DNA of 48,071 bases from Spongospora subterranea (GCA_900404475.1 OUQQ01000077.1:1-48071); one strand, 5' to 3'. Positions 22,581 through 34,700 are shown, counted from the first letter of the stretch. A program made the numbers and translations. The notes: generated by a model from the sequence alone, not told the origin.

Positions 22581-23112
22581 ATGGATTCGGTGTTCTTGGA
22601 GCATGCGGTCCGGTCGAGTTTGGTCGATTTCCTGGAACGGCGCGTACAGTGCGTCCTCAGGGATGGTGCCATTTTGATCGGGAATTTGATCTCATTCGAC
22701 CAGTTCTACAACCTGGTCCTGGCTCGTGCCGTTAAGCGCATCGTCGTCGATAAGCAGTTCGCTGAGGAACCTGTTGGATTATACATTGTTCGCGGCGAAA
22801 ATGTCGCCACATTGTCAGAATTGGTATACGGTGTCCCGAATAGTTTTACTGTATCAATGTTTAATGAAATACTTATGCGCTTTGATATTCCAATTTTTTT
22901 CGTTTAACTCTTTCGTATATTTTCAAGTTTTAAGTATTATGCTCATTGATGCTCATTGCAATCGTTCGTAGAGTGTCGATAGAGATGACCATGTGCAGAC
23001 CCTGCTGAAGCGTATCAGTATGAAGCGAATCCGCCAAGCCCAAGAAGCGAAGGCATTGCAGGCGCATTCCCGATCTGGAAGGCGTCCTACTTCCATTGCC
23101 GACCAGGAGTAA
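22581..23112 (+). CDS. LSM1: LSM1, Sm-like protein of the cytoplasmic mRNA-decay ring
   Basis: Subunit of the Lsm1-7-Pat1 complex that binds the 3' end of deadenylated mRNA and promotes decapping. Exon 1 is 22581-22823 and exon 2 is 22972-23112, joined in phase 0 (ELVYGV reads into the intron; the acceptor is CGTAG). The product is 127 residues, close to human LSM1 (133). The Sm fold is clear: FLERRVQCVLRDGAILIGNL (Sm1), SFDQFYNLVL with the RNA-binding Asn, and GLYIVRGENVATLSE (Sm2, IRGxN type). The second exon gives the basic C-terminal helix typical of LSM1 (RISMKRIRQAQEAKALQ). The start is the second in-frame ATG of a longer open frame, chosen because conservation begins there. Confidence 0.92.
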
Positions 23113-24763
23113 TGGATGTGGACAGACCATTTGCCGTCTCACGAAGTGGGTCATCCGCCCATAGAACCTGCTGTTCGCCATTCCCACCTGTTTATTTTAT
23201 TAACTAGAATGTGTGACTTTAGATTTTCGTCACCAATATATACACCTAACCTACTTTTGTTTATGTTTACTCAATTCGCCTGTTATGACGTGTAGGATTC
23301 ATGCAATTGAGGCCCGTGCGAACGTTCTGGCGCATCTAGTGTAAGCGTGAGGATTTGGATGCAAATGCAGCAGGGTCATTGTTCCACACGGATTTCGTTG
23401 AGCCATATTTGTACTCTACCGGTCAACCGTTTTGTCTCTGACCCTCACATTTCAGTCAAATAGTAAGGTTCTCTGGTTTTGTTTGCTTTTGCGGTCGCAG
23501 TGCAAAACCGACAATTCCGTTCACGTCATTGTCGTACATGCCAATGGCTAACTTGGTTACGGATAACCAGTGAAAAATGCGCTGTGGCATATAACTGCGT
23601 TGCCACATCTCGGAGCAATATTTGACATGGGAAACCACCCAACTCACTCCGATACAGCTTGGATTTCCCTTGAGCATAGGCCTCAGTGCAAACGGTATCA
23701 GATAGCGACAACGGCGTATTGTTTTCCAGTTTTCATCGAAATATATATCTTGCCTTATCCTCATACAGGAATAACATAAACAGTTCAATAAAACTGGTTT
23801 ATCACATCAAATTCTACTCAATAGCCAAACCGCTTTGAATACTCCGATTTAGCGGAATCGCTGAGGAAACCGAGTGACTTGCTGAGTATTCTGGGAAATT
23901 CAGGCCTAATTTGATCCAGATCCATCTTCAACAACGTCTATTGTCCGGTTTACATGTCAAAAACAATGTGGAAATGTATCTGGGAGCGTCAATTGGCAAC
24001 CTTCGATCCAAATCAGACAACAAAACAAAGTTGAGACAACGCTTCGATGACATTTTTAGCGTGATCGACTGGAGGCGACGTATAAAATGATGAAAACGAC
24101 TTTGATTGACTCGAAGACCCCAGCACCAACAATAGAACAGTCCACTCTATGAAACGAATCGTCTCGAGGGCACCTCAGTGTTATGCACGGCCAAATATGG
24201 CGAGTGAACGAGTGATATTCAACCATACAAGTCAACCGGCGCGACCTTGACACGTGACCGATTACGGGGGATAATGTTTCTTGGCCGATATGAGACTGGA
24301 GTGGAGCTATTGTCAATTCACACGGTCGATTGCTCGACCGAGGATTGTCAATCTCCGACCAGAGTCTAACATTTGACGATGATGTCCAAAGAAAATGGTG
24401 AACTGTTAGCTAACGCGACAAAAACAACTTTGATTCCCGTGAAAGCAAGCTCTGCTATCACTGAACATGAAGGTCGAGCCCCCCCAAATACACCAGCATC
24501 CCCAGTAAGTGGTCGCCATCGGGCATTCTAAGCAACTCTGACGTTTGTGATGTGAAGTTCCTATCAGGGCACAGTGGACAGCTTCCTGCTATTCCTCCTC
24601 TAGCTCAACGAATGTGCGAGATCGGCGCGTTCGAAAAGGTCCCAATACTTTGTGCGCGTCCCGGAGCGTCCGCGCCCTCCAACATTGCCAAAGAACTTCG
24701 TAAAAACAAGGTTCTGTAAAAGACATGCCATATGAAACCCAAATGTGTAGTACAAGAGAATTT
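23113..24763. other. No gene recognised
   Basis: Gap between LSM1 (+) and the ATP synthase subunit (-), which converge on it. AATAAA occurs at about 23788-23793, more than 650 bp after the LSM1 stop. Other open frames are short and unrecognised. Confidence 0.45.
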
Positions 24764-25636
24764 TCAAAGTTTGATGGTATTGGGAGTTTCAATTTTCAAA
24801 TCCTTAAGGTTCGAATCTCGGCGCAATAAATCATTGAGCGCCTCTTGCCATTCCTTCTTATCCTCAGACGTTAGAACGTGATCTTTTCCTGTTTTCGCCG
24901 CAACTTTCTGCTTGAATTTGGAAAAATATTCCACAAACTGGTCGCGCACTGGATCTTCACCGGATCCAGAATCACCGTTTTCAAGAGACTTGATCGCCCC
25001 CATCAATATCTTCTTGTGGTCGCCGCTTTTAACTTGATTACGGACTGTCTCAACGGCAGCGCTGGCCAAGGTTTGCTGCATCGATTGAACAAGTGCCCGT
25101 TCTTTCTCGGCAACCATTGAAAGGCGTGCACTGATCTGAGAGTTCAGCTCCGATTGTAGCACATTGGGTATGGCTTTAGTGTATCTGTTCATCAAATCTT
25201 CTTGTTGACGGAAAATAGCGTCAATGTCTTCCTGCACAGTCAAAAGAGTTTTGGCACTATCTATCTGCTTTTGTGTTGCAGAGACTGACTCGTTTAGAAC
25301 AGACTCGAGTTCAGTACCGATCTTGGCAGATCGTTCATCCAAAAACTTTCCAACCATTCCACCGAATTGAGAATATAGGCCATACACAGTAGCGCTGAAT
25401 GTGAACAGAACTAAAATCTCTTCGTTCAAGATGATCAGTTCCTTTGATAGGGCGACAGCACCACCGATTGCGGCGACGGGAAACCATGTCCCATACTTCG
25501 AATGAAAAGTTTTCAGTGGGGACTGAGAAGGGGGAGGGGGAGCTACAGCCGAGGCAGTGGACAAACACCGAGGCGCCAATAACGCAGATCGACGCGCGGA
25601 TGCCGATATTAGACGGCTGGTGAGCATGGCGTTCAT
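24764..25636 (-). CDS. ATP4: Mitochondrial F1Fo ATP synthase subunit b (peripheral stalk)
   Basis: Peripheral-stalk subunit that holds the F1 catalytic head against rotation in the mitochondrial inner membrane. Single exon, 290 residues. The N terminus is a typical mitochondrial presequence, rich in Arg, Ser and Ala (MLTSRLISASARRSALLAPR, ending near CLST). The family core follows: HSKYGTWFPVAAIGGAVALS, ELIILNEEILVLFTFSATVY with the membrane hairpin, then GKFLDERSAKI and a long charged helix (residues about 110-250) that forms the stalk. The protein is somewhat longer than human ATP5PB (256), with an extended C terminus. The absence of introns contrasts with its neighbours. The symbol follows yeast usage. 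Confidence 0.88.
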   Translation of the reverse strand: MNAMLTSRLISASARRSALLAPRCLSTASAVAPPPPSQSPLKTFHSKYGTWFPVAAIGGAVALSKELIILNEEILVLFTFSATVYGLYSQFGGMVGKFLDERSAKIGTELESVLNESVSATQKQIDSAKTLLTVQEDIDAIFRQQEDLMNRYTKAIPNVLQSELNSQISARLSMVAEKERALVQSMQQTLASAAVETVRNQVKSGDHKKILMGAIKSLENGDSGSGEDPVRDQFVEYFSKFKQKVAAKTGKDHVLTSEDKKEWQEALNDLLRRDSNLKDLKIETPNTIKL

Positions 25637-28225
25637 GGAGGAGCAGTAGTGATCAAGAGGGTTATCTTATCAACTGGCAGTGGAACATAATGCGGAACCC
25701 AGGAGGCCGCGCACCATAGTCAAAATCACGCAATAACAGTGACCAAGCGGCACAAGACTGTCGTCAGGCAAATTCAACACCTCAAAATCGATTGGAGTTT
25801 GACGGCGAAAACACCCCATATTATTCAAAGTAAACCATATAAAGCAAAATGTATCCATGGTGTGTCTTTTTTCAGCAGTGACGACAGATTCACATGTGAT
25901 ACTCGAAAACTGACTGTAATTATTCCATCCGTGCACACTGACGATTCTCTTTCCGCTGGAATTTCCAACTGTTTTTTGAGCTTTTGTTTGTGATTAAATT
26001 GGAGCAGTTCACCCCTATACCGAGGGCCTGGTGATTTTCCAACCATGCCCGTCTCCCGTACTGACAAAGGAACCAACCTTGAAATCCTCAAACATGATAA
26101 AAGGTGCTACTCTGGGTTGAGGACAATCCCTCTTACCTCACTTATGCAAAGCAAAAGCTTGTATGATCAAAGCGATGAACAGTTTTGCTAAAATGTCGTG
26201 ACGTTCTGATGTTGACGTGTTTGACCATCGAATGGCGTCACTGCCCTGCTGCGAACGCGGATTTGAGCTAAGATGGAGATTGCCCTCATTATCTTCAAAA
26301 ATTTGCTCAAGGTTATGATTGATTCTCCGTGTTCTAGTGAAGAATTTACGAAAATTGTGTGTTCAATTCGGTTACATAATAACTCGTGTTTTAAAGACAT
26401 GCTTTAGATTAACAAAACCGGCATTGACACATTTGCCTCTGACGACTGAAGGTTTCAGCCTATATTTTAAATTTTTCAAGTGATCACAAACTTGTCGACA
26501 TCAACTCTGTTCCAGAGGAACCTGGTGTGAACCACTATGCTTTCACGGTCATATCGGTGGGGAAGTACCAAAGGTCCAACACCAATGAAAACATACATTG
26601 GTCGCCGACAACGACCTAGCTGAGCTTTTCACCACGATTCCGTCCACAGTCAAGTTAGTCTCGGCTGGGATGGTGGCGTCTTCATACCTCGTCGTTGTTT
26701 GTTTTTAGCGAGATGAAATTGCGCCTGAAGTTCAAGAAGCGTGGCGTGACTACCTAGTCGTCGTCGTCAACTGACAGACCATGGTCAGCGCGAGAGATGC
26801 TGTTCTTTTAAGGCTGGCCTTAAGCGTAAAATGTTGGGCATTGACCGCGCCATTCCTGATGGACAATACCTTCCACAGAGGATCGAATAAGGCATTTAGC
26901 GAAATCTAAATTGGATGCAGGTTTCGAGAGGGGGTTTAGGGAGAATTCCATGTCTCTTTCGCAAATTGTAAAGCTACCTTCATTCGGCGACCGATGACTG
27001 CCCGGTATGGGCTGATTTGAGCTCCGACACCTCTTCGGAGTCGCATCCGGAAGGCTGTCTCAATGGCGGTGAAGGCCGAATCGGGGTGCAGGTTCGAGAA
27101 ACTCTGTAGCTATATATCCGCTTGCACAGAAACTGATGCCAATCCAAAGCCTATTAATACCAAAGAGGATCACACCTGAACTCTTATTAGCGATGGCAAA
27201 GACACACCAGCTTCATTTCGACGACTTCTGCCGAAGTATCATATAATATGTGCCAGTTGAAATTTTATCGTTAATTTGTGCAAATAAATAGCAAACAAAC
27301 GGCATCCAGACCAAAATTTACCCGTTGAAGTTTGGAATGAGGGCGAGAAGGACATTTCGAACCAGTATTTTCACTCGACAGGACATAAACTGCCGCAAAC
27401 GGCAACTTAAGGGAAGCAAACAGCATTCCTGAAAAGCCTGAGCACTGGAACGACCAATTCTAAAAAAACGATCCAAAACCGGAGCTGTCGAACATCGATT
27501 TGATTTTTGCTTTGAAGCCCTCGAACGTTTACGCGTTCCATTTGATGGCACACAAACGAGATTCCAAGATCAACTCAAAATTTCAACATCCAATCACATG
27601 CAGGAAAAAAATTTCAGGAACAATCCGGTCGTCATTGGCTTTAAGTAAAGCAGGTTTTTATACGATTATGGGATATCGCCTCGTCAATGCATTGCTTGAA
27701 AGAATGAGGATCGGGTTGCGGAAGCGCATCTCGCTCTGCTTTCTTTCTTAGTGAAGGAAGTATCTCTCGATTCACCAACGTACGTGTGAGAAGTAGGAGT
27801 GTCTCCTTCTTGATTTTAATTCCTAAATCAAGAATTTTTCATAAACCCAAGCTGCCATTAGAGGGATTGCAGTTAACACGCGTTTTCTCGACACTTAAAA
27901 AAACAAGTTGTGTCTTGACCAAATTCGCGGAAGCGCAAGTGGATCAAAAAACCTGCAGAGGACACACCCCACTGAAACTGAAAACAAAATTCGAGTGGCA
28001 ACTCGCGATGTGCTAGACGATCAACTTTAAATCCTCCAGGTGCCAGTAAACGATCCGAGAACGCCAGGAACCCGTCACACATTTTCCTGAGCGAGACTGA
28101 GGCCTGAACAGTGAGCGCGGCCATCCCCAAATGGAAATCCAAAGATATCTGCGCGACTTGTTGACGATTATTGCGCCAGTGTGGTCGCCGCCATAAGCGC
28201 ATATTCTGTTATCATAAGATAAGAG
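25637..28225. other. Long gap without a recognised gene
   Basis: About 2.6 kb between the divergently read ATP synthase b (-) and PSMA6 (+) genes. It contains both promoters. Open frames of up to about 110 codons near 27300-28200 have no recognisable features and no phase-consistent exon structure. Confidence 0.45.
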
Positions 28226-28978
28226 ATGTCTCGTGGATCATCGGCTGGATATGATCGCCAGATCACCATCTTTTCGCCGGAGGGGCGTCTCTATCAAGTT
28301 GAATATGCGTTCAAGGCGGTGAAAGCGTCGGCCCTGACTTGCGTCGGTGTTCGAGGTGCCGACTCCGTCGTTCTTGTTTGCCAGAAAAAGGTTCCTGATG
28401 TGTTATTGGACCCGACTTCGGTCACTCACATGTTTGCAATTTCGCCAACGATTGGCGCGATGCTGACTGGTCTGTACGCCGACGCTGTCTCATTGGTTCA
28501 ATATGCGCGATCACAAGCCGGTGGCTTCAAGTACAAAAACGGCTATGAAATGCCTGTCGCCATTCTCGCCCAGCGTCTCGCCGACTATTCCCAATTATTC
28601 ACCCAACATGCCTTTAAACGAGCACTAGGAGTTGTTTGTATTTTAGCTCAAATCGATGATGAGAATGGCCCATCACTTTATCGTTGTGATCCAGCTGGCC
28701 ATTTTTCTGGGTTCAAAGCGTGCACGGCCGGTCAGAAAGAACAGGAAGCATCGAACCTTTTGGAAAAGGCTTTAAAAGCGCAAGAAGCCAATACCATGAC
28801 CTACGAACAGGCAATGCAGACCGCGGTTGTTTCTTTGCAAACGGTCATCGGCAGCGACTTGAAAGCCACCGACATTGAGGTTGCGGTCTGCCGCAAAGGC
28901 GTTAACCAGGAAAGGTTCACCGTCCTAACTGGAGACCAAATTGAGGCTCATCTACAAGCAATTTCTCAACGTGATTAA
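28226..28978 (+). CDS. PSMA6: 20S proteasome subunit alpha-1 (PSMA6/SCL1 type)
   Basis: Structural alpha-ring subunit of the 20S proteasome that gates substrate entry and docks regulatory particles. Single exon, 250 residues, the usual length. The N terminus carries the proteasome alpha signature (SAGYDRQITIFSPEGRLYQV, then EYAFKAVKA), which matches the PSMA6/Scl1 type (SRGSSAGxDRHITIFSPEGR). The fold continues with TCVGVRGADSVVLVCQKKV, ISPTIGAMLTGLYADA, RLADYSQLFTQHAFKRALGV and YRCDPAGHFSGFKACTAGQK. The last part, MQTAVVSLQTVIGSDLKATD, is typical of this subunit. It lies 518 bp upstream of the CENP-A-like gene on the same strand. The start is unambiguous because family similarity begins at the first residue. 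Confidence 0.97.
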   Translation: MSRGSSAGYDRQITIFSPEGRLYQVEYAFKAVKASALTCVGVRGADSVVLVCQKKVPDVLLDPTSVTHMFAISPTIGAMLTGLYADAVSLVQYARSQAGGFKYKNGYEMPVAILAQRLADYSQLFTQHAFKRALGVVCILAQIDDENGPSLYRCDPAGHFSGFKACTAGQKEQEASNLLEKALKAQEANTMTYEQAMQTAVVSLQTVIGSDLKATDIEVAVCRKGVNQERFTVLTGDQIEAHLQAISQRD

Positions 28979-29496
28979 CCGTCATTTGCCCATAGATCTG
29001 CCCAGCTTCAATACATGGTCGCTGACCAGCAGCATTTTCCCCCAAAATTTTGATGTCTATCCGCCCTGTTGCCTATTTTGATTTGCCTCATAATGTATTT
29101 TTTCTGCAAAATTAATGTTTTGTGGGAGTTTACTTGTTCTTATTTATCGCTCATGTAGCAGAGCAATTTGTGTCCCCATATTGTCGAATATTCAAACTCA
29201 ATAGTTTTGCTTTGGAAAAGTATACTGGTTTCCAGGCATCATGTTCTGCATTGCGGTCTAATGCAACGCAGACAGAACCTCACGTTAAAATGGCGCGTTT
29301 TTTGGCGTGGAATTGGTCTATGTACACACACACTGTGCCGGGTGCTAGGTGAGCAGTTAATGTGGCGCCGCCTCCTCACAGTCGCAAATTTCTTGGCGCA
29401 AATTTATCGTACTACTTATATTGATTGGTGGGTGGCGTTACCCTCATCGGTTGGAATATTTCACATCGTGGCAAAGGGGCCAAATTCGACGTCACG
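28979..29496. other. Spacer between PSMA6 and the CENP-A-like gene
   Basis: 518 bp holding the 3' flank of PSMA6 and the promoter of the histone gene. No recognisable TATA box, histone-type regulatory motif or RNA gene. Confidence 0.5.
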
Positions 29497-29931
29497 ATGG
29501 CCAGGACGAAATTGACCGCCAAACCGAAAACACCAACCAAAAAGCCCCGTAAATCTCTGGTGCTAAAGACGCCACGGAAACAGGCCAAAGTTGCCGCTCC
29601 CGCAACCCCCAAGCCGCCGCACCGATACCGCCCGGGAACTAGAGCCTTGATGGACATCCGGAAATACCAAAAGTCGACCCAGCTGTTGCTGCGACGGCTG
29701 CCTTTCGCGCGTCTGGTCCGCGAAATTGCGTCGGCACATTTTTCGTCACATTCCGGTGGAGAATGGCGATGGCAAGGGGAGGCGCTGATGGCGATGCAAG
29801 AAGCGGCTGAGGCCTATCTCGTCCATCTATTCGAAGACAGCAACCTGTGCGCCATCCATGGGAAGAGAGTGACGATCATGCCAAGAGACATACATTTGGC
29901 CAGACGCATTCGAGGGGCCGCTCGTGCATGA
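29497..29931 (+). CDS. Centromeric histone H3 variant (CENP-A/cenH3-like)
   Basis: Histone H3 variant of 144 residues, single exon. The tail starts MARTK like canonical H3 but then diverges and is longer ([36 protein letters not shown]). The fold begins at [20 protein letters not shown] and [17 protein letters not shown]. Loop 1 is expanded by about four residues and has the CENP-A-type Trp ([17 protein letters not shown]), and helix 2 reads [12 protein letters not shown] as in CENP-A. Loop 2 and helix 3 ([20 protein letters not shown]) are almost canonical H3. The longer loop 1 with Trp argues for cenH3, which marks centromeres and recruits the kinetochore. A divergent non-centromeric variant is the alternative. 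An AATAAA lies at about 29963, 32 nt past the stop. Confidence 0.85.
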   Translation: MARTKLTAKPKTPTKKPRKSLVLKTPRKQAKVAAPATPKPPHRYRPGTRALMDIRKYQKSTQLLLRRLPFARLVREIASAHFSSHSGGEWRWQGEALMAMQEAAEAYLVHLFEDSNLCAIHGKRVTIMPRDIHLARRIRGAARA

Positions 29932-29962
29932 TCCATCTGTTTTCCCAAAACCCATCCGTCTT

Positions 29963-29968
29963 AAATAA
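29963..29968 (+). promoter_or_regulatory. Polyadenylation signal of the CENP-A-like gene
   Basis: AATAAA 32 nt after the TGA of the histone gene. It lies in the 68-bp gap before the convergent TPR gene ends at 30000, so the two transcripts almost certainly overlap at their 3' ends. Confidence 0.6.
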
Positions 29969-29999
29969 ACTCGAGGCAACGCCATTATTCGGATATTCA

Positions 30000-30731
30000 T
30001 CATTGATTTTTATGCAATCGCAGTGACATTTCTCGTAGGGTTTGCCGCTCCTGTTTCAGTTGCTTTTTCGTCAGAAGCGCGATCTGTTCGCGTTTGCCAG
30101 CGATCATCGCCTTCTGCTCGGTTAACTTGGCGCACGCCATGGCCTTGTCCAGCACCTGGTTGGCCAGATCGTACTCGCCCATGCCCTGGTAGGCCAACGC
30201 GATTCTGAAGTGCGCCTTAACGCATTGCGGATCTAGGCTCAGCGCCATCTTGCACTGCGAGATCGCCTCCGTCCACTGCTGCTGGCGCAGACGAACTTGG
30301 GCCATGTTCAGGTCGAGGAGCAGCTCCAGCTCCTGGACCTGATCGGTTTGGGCGTCGGTCATTCCGTACGCTCCATTACAGATCAACGTCCCACGTTCGT
30401 AGACTTTCGCGCACAGCTCCAGATTCCCTTCTTTGAATAGGCGGTTTCCATCGGTTTTCGCCGCCTTGATCGCCTCGATTTTCAACAGATTTCTTTCGGC
30501 CAGAGGCATGTCGTCGGTATTTGCGGCTGCTGCTTTCGCTGGATCAGTATAGGAGCAACCGCACGTCGACATGCGCTGATTAGGATCGTGTTGATGGCCC
30601 AACTTCTTGGCCTTTTCTTCCTGTGATTTTATATATGCTTTATGCCGTTCGGCCTTCAGTGCCTCTAGTTCCTCCTGCTCCCTTTGTTCCTCTTGTTTTG
30701 CCATTATTTCCCATTTTTGATAATCGACCAT
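30000..30731 (-). CDS. Small TPR protein with N-terminal coiled coil
   Basis: 243 residues, single exon, starting at ATG 30731; an in-frame stop lies shortly upstream. Residues about 8-50 form a highly charged coiled coil (KQEEQREQEELEALKAERHK). A short Cys-containing linker follows (MSTCGCSY), then tetratricopeptide repeats from about residue 90: DGNRLFKEGNLELCAKVYER, LLLDLNMAQVRLRQQQWTEA, and ALSLDPQCVKAHFRIALAYQ with GMGEYDLANQVLDKA. A basic C-terminal helix ends the protein. The three-TPR layout with the GNxLFKxGxxxxA start is that of co-chaperone and immunophilin TPR domains, so binding to Hsp90/Hsp70 is possible, but no second domain is present. I cannot name an orthologue. It converges on the histone gene with a 68-bp gap. 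Confidence 0.8.
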   Translation of the reverse strand: MVDYQKWEIMAKQEEQREQEELEALKAERHKAYIKSQEEKAKKLGHQHDPNQRMSTCGCSYTDPAKAAAANTDDMPLAERNLLKIEAIKAAKTDGNRLFKEGNLELCAKVYERGTLICNGAYGMTDAQTDQVQELELLLDLNMAQVRLRQQQWTEAISQCKMALSLDPQCVKAHFRIALAYQGMGEYDLANQVLDKAMACAKLTEQKAMIAGKREQIALLTKKQLKQERQTLREMSLRLHKNQ

Positions 30732-31737
30732 GTAATTTGCTCTGTTGAACTTATTTGTGTTCAATCAAGTGACTGTCTGTGATCGACCCACTATGACTGG
30801 TTCACTATCAACTGTAATCAATCTTCACGTCCTATCCAGGTAATCCCAATGAACCAATAGACAATAAACCTGTTGTGGACTCATCGCCTCAGTTGCGAAT
30901 CTGGACGTCCTGGTTGCCGTTAACCTTCTTCACAAGGCCCTGAACGAATTTTTGAGATCTGTCGACGCCCTTGTTTCCAGACAGTGATCGCCATCCATTC
31001 TGTCCCGACCTGCGCAACGCTCAGTTCGGGCAGCGCAACGTGTTTGAGGAGGAGTGTCTGAATTCATAGGGAATCAACTGCAAAAGTGAATGGCTCTTGA
31101 GTAGGGCACGCTTTGTTTGGAACTAATGTGATCAAGAAGATAAAGCGAAATTCGATTGGGAAGGCATCGATGTAGTTCAAGGGAATGGGAATCCCTTTGC
31201 CAAGGGATATCTGGGTAAGGGAGTGCCAGCGCGTGAGAACTTGTTAGGCCTGAGCCATCTCTGCAAAGTCATTGAGGTGAAGCCGTGGGTTCATTGATGT
31301 GGAGCTGAATCGCAGGCGGTTGATTCGGATTCGTTTCTTTCCCCTTTGCTGTCATTTGGGTAGTGCAATTATTGCGTTGATATATCCTTGTCTGACAGCA
31401 AATATAAACCAGAACTGCCATTGCGAACTGTGGAGACAGCGTATGTGATATGGGGTTTATCGAATCGGACGAACTAAGAAGAACAGTTCAAATATTCATC
31501 AGAAAGCCATGCTGTTTTTTGGGAAATGGTATGCCGCGAAAAAATACCATTTGAAAAGGTTTGATAAATCTTTAATGATTTATTAAGTTCATTGCATCGG
31601 ACCCCAACCACGGAGCCGCCGTCGTAAACCCGTTAACAGAACAAGAAAGCACACATACGACAAATCGGCAGTACGTATGTTGGGCCATACGAAACAATAA
31701 GGCCGCAAATAGATGCAGTCTTGTCCCGACCAACGAT
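30732..31737. other. Spacer between the TPR gene and UPF1
   Basis: No gene recognised. It contains the TPR gene promoter on one side and the UPF1 3' region on the other. On the minus strand an AATAAA lies at 31584-31579, about 155 nt past the UPF1 stop, and is a plausible polyadenylation signal. Confidence 0.5.
31579..31584 (-). promoter_or_regulatory. Candidate UPF1 polyadenylation signal
   Basis: AATAAA on the minus strand about 155 nt downstream of the UPF1 stop codon. Position and strand fit, but nothing else confirms use. Confidence 0.4.
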
Positions 31738-34700
31738 TCAAAAGTGATCGTCGAGATCCTGCGATTGGCTCAGACCATAATCGTCATCCAACTGGGATTG
31801 TAGAGATCCGCAGGTTTCCTAAGCGAAATTGGAAAATAAGCAAATAGAAAAAAAAAATGTCAACAAACAATATTCGTGTAAAAAAGCAACACAGTTTTGA
31901 AGTACCTGTGTCATTAACTGTGCAGTTGAGGAAGGAGGAGGAACGCTGTTCGCATTGGACGGCATAGGGCGTTGTCGCTGACGATGCGACACAGATGGGT
32001 CGATGACACCGGGGTGCGCGTACGCATAGACAGGCGCCGAACCGTGAGAAGCATAGACATTGCCGTTGGAACCGGTCTGTCCGATCATCGACTGATGTGC
32101 GGAGGTCATATAGGTACCCGATGGACGAGACACGCCATTCGAAGGACTGAGCACAATATCAAAGTCAGATCTAAATACATTAACCTTGGTGCAGTATGCA
32201 GCATCGCGATAAAGCTAGAGGAAAAAAAATTACAAATGAAAATTCAGGCAGCTTAAAGAAGGAAGGTGCAGTAAACGTGTGAACCAACCCAATCGGACGA
32301 CGAGCAGCACTATCTGGAGCGCCTCGGCCACCAGACGGAAGGTCGCGTGAATAATCATCAGCGTCAGCGGCGGCCGACATGTCTTCAGGACCCTCCTCTG
32401 CAGAGCCTCCACTCCGGAATGGCATGAACCTGAACCATCAGTCAAAAGCGGAAAAGAAACAAGCAGCAAACCTAACTAGAAGACACAGATGCAAAAACAA
32501 CAGTGAGATTGAAATTGATTTGAAGCAACAATGTGGTTTTTAAAATAACAGACCTATTGAGGTACTTTCTGGGCCGGTCAAACTTCATAACAGAAACTTG
32601 TAAGTTGTTGATAGGTCCCTCTACAAGGGTGTCACACTCTTTGAAATGATGCAATAAATTATTCCACAAAACGGAACGCGATAAAACGCGCGGATTGCCA
32701 AGTACGACCAGGCCGAATTTAGCCCGAGTCAGGGCAACATTGAGACGTCGCGGATCATTGAGAAAACCGATACCCTATGAACAAGACCAAAATGAGAAGA
32801 TCAGCAGAACAAAAAAATATATATATCAATTTCCAAACCTGTGCTTCGTTACTTCGCACACTTGACATAATAATGTAATCCTTCTCTCGACCCTATGCGA
32901 CTGAATTCAGAAAAAGAAAAGGAACATGAATTAGGATTTAAAACCGGCTTCAAACGACGGCAGAAATAAAAAAACCAAGAACACGAAAAACTGATTTGAT
33001 TGAAACCAATAACAAAACAAAATGAGAGGCAGACCTGGAATGCGTCCACGCTTGCCACTTCAATGGCTTCGTAAAGCGATTTACGTAATGGACCGCTGTT
33101 ACAACATCAGCATAGTGAGTTAGAACGGGACGCGAATGATTTACCTTCGTAACATGTATGAGACAATGAAAGCACGTTGACCTTCATAAGGCGTAATAAC
33201 GCCGATCTGATCAAAAAAAACTTACGGAAGCACGGTCCATGAAGCCGAAAAAAAAAACCTGATCTGGGCTGCAGCCACCATTGAGGAATGTGGTGACCAA
33301 CTTCTCGACCATGGTCGCCTCAATTCGGTTCAAATAAGAGGTACCGGAGGAAGACAGCTCTTCGAGCCCATTGGCAGCGTAAAACATCATTGGCTGGTCT
33401 GGAATGGGCCACGGGAAACTAATCTGAAAACGAAGGGAGCTGTAAACCGAAGGTCCATTCACAAAAAAAATACGATGAGCAAAAAGAAAGTTGATAAAAA
33501 ACAATCGAAGAGTTGAGTATTTTGAACAGAATTGTTGCGTCAGTCGCAAACTATGAACACGTTGAATTTACGAATGTTGGCACTTAAACGAAAAAGCAAG
33601 ACTCCCACAATGAAACCACCTACATCAAGCTGCAGCCGTTGTTCTTCGGTAACTCCATTCTGCAGACTACCTTCGTAAAAGGTGGTAGAAGGGAACAGCG
33701 ATAGGCAGGGATGCATCCGGTATTGGACCTAAACAGGACAATAACGAAAATTGAATTCAAGAATACAGAAGCTCCAAACAACAAAAAATGAAAGAAAAAA
33801 AAACTGGAAAAAATGTGCCAAATCACAAAAACCTCAACGTAGAATCAAAGACTGGAGTTAAACACATAACCATTCAAATTAAGGATACGACTACTCTGGG
33901 CAACAATGAAGGGAAACCTACGAATCAACCTACCTGTAAACGAATGGGGCGAATACCCAACAATATTAGTCGTTCAAAAAGAGAGCGGTCGAATCCTGCT
34001 TGGGCCGCCTTTTTGCACATCACAACAGGGCCAAGCTGACAATGATCTCCAACTAGAACAACCTGAAAAAATCCAAAATTAAAAAAAATATATGATTGCG
34101 CAGATTCAAAAACGTTGACTGCAGAGATGTGATGGAAAATACGAAGGTAAACAAAAAAGATGCCGAACCTGTTTAGCACCACGAACGATGGGGACCAAGC
34201 ACTCCGGTTCGGTTGCTTGAGTAGATTCATCGATAAGGACTTGACGGAACCTAAGCACGAACATGGCATGAACAAATCCTTACAAATAACAATGATCTTG
34301 GGTTGACAAACAGTACAGCACGGACCTGAAATTTTTCAACCTGGGATCACCGCTGCCGGCACACGTGCAGCATATCACGTCAGCATTTTGCAAAATTTCT
34401 CGCTCCGCAATTCGATTGAGGTGTTTGAAACGTTTTTCATCGCGGGAGGATAATTCACCCAATTGATCCTGAAGTCATAGGTTAGAAGCAGATGGGGCTA
34501 CTCAAGAAAACCGAAACTAACAACGACTCAGAAATTTGAAACCAGTTGAGAGAACGATTTTCACGTTTGCTGATGAAAAAATTCCAGATGAAAAGAGAAT
34601 TCAAAAACAAGAGGGCACAGCAAATTTGAAAAAATACCTTGAGCAATGTGAGCTTGTGAAGTTCGTTATTGTTCTGAGACGCTAAGGTGCGAACCAGATC

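Noticed and set aside
23294..23310. 17-bp block AGGATTCATGCAATTGA shared with about 8134
   Set aside because: A match of this length is not very improbable in 48 kb and similarity does not extend on either side.
24800..24830. GGTTCGAATC, resembling a tRNA B box
   Set aside because: It lies inside the ATP synthase b coding sequence and no cloverleaf can be drawn around it.
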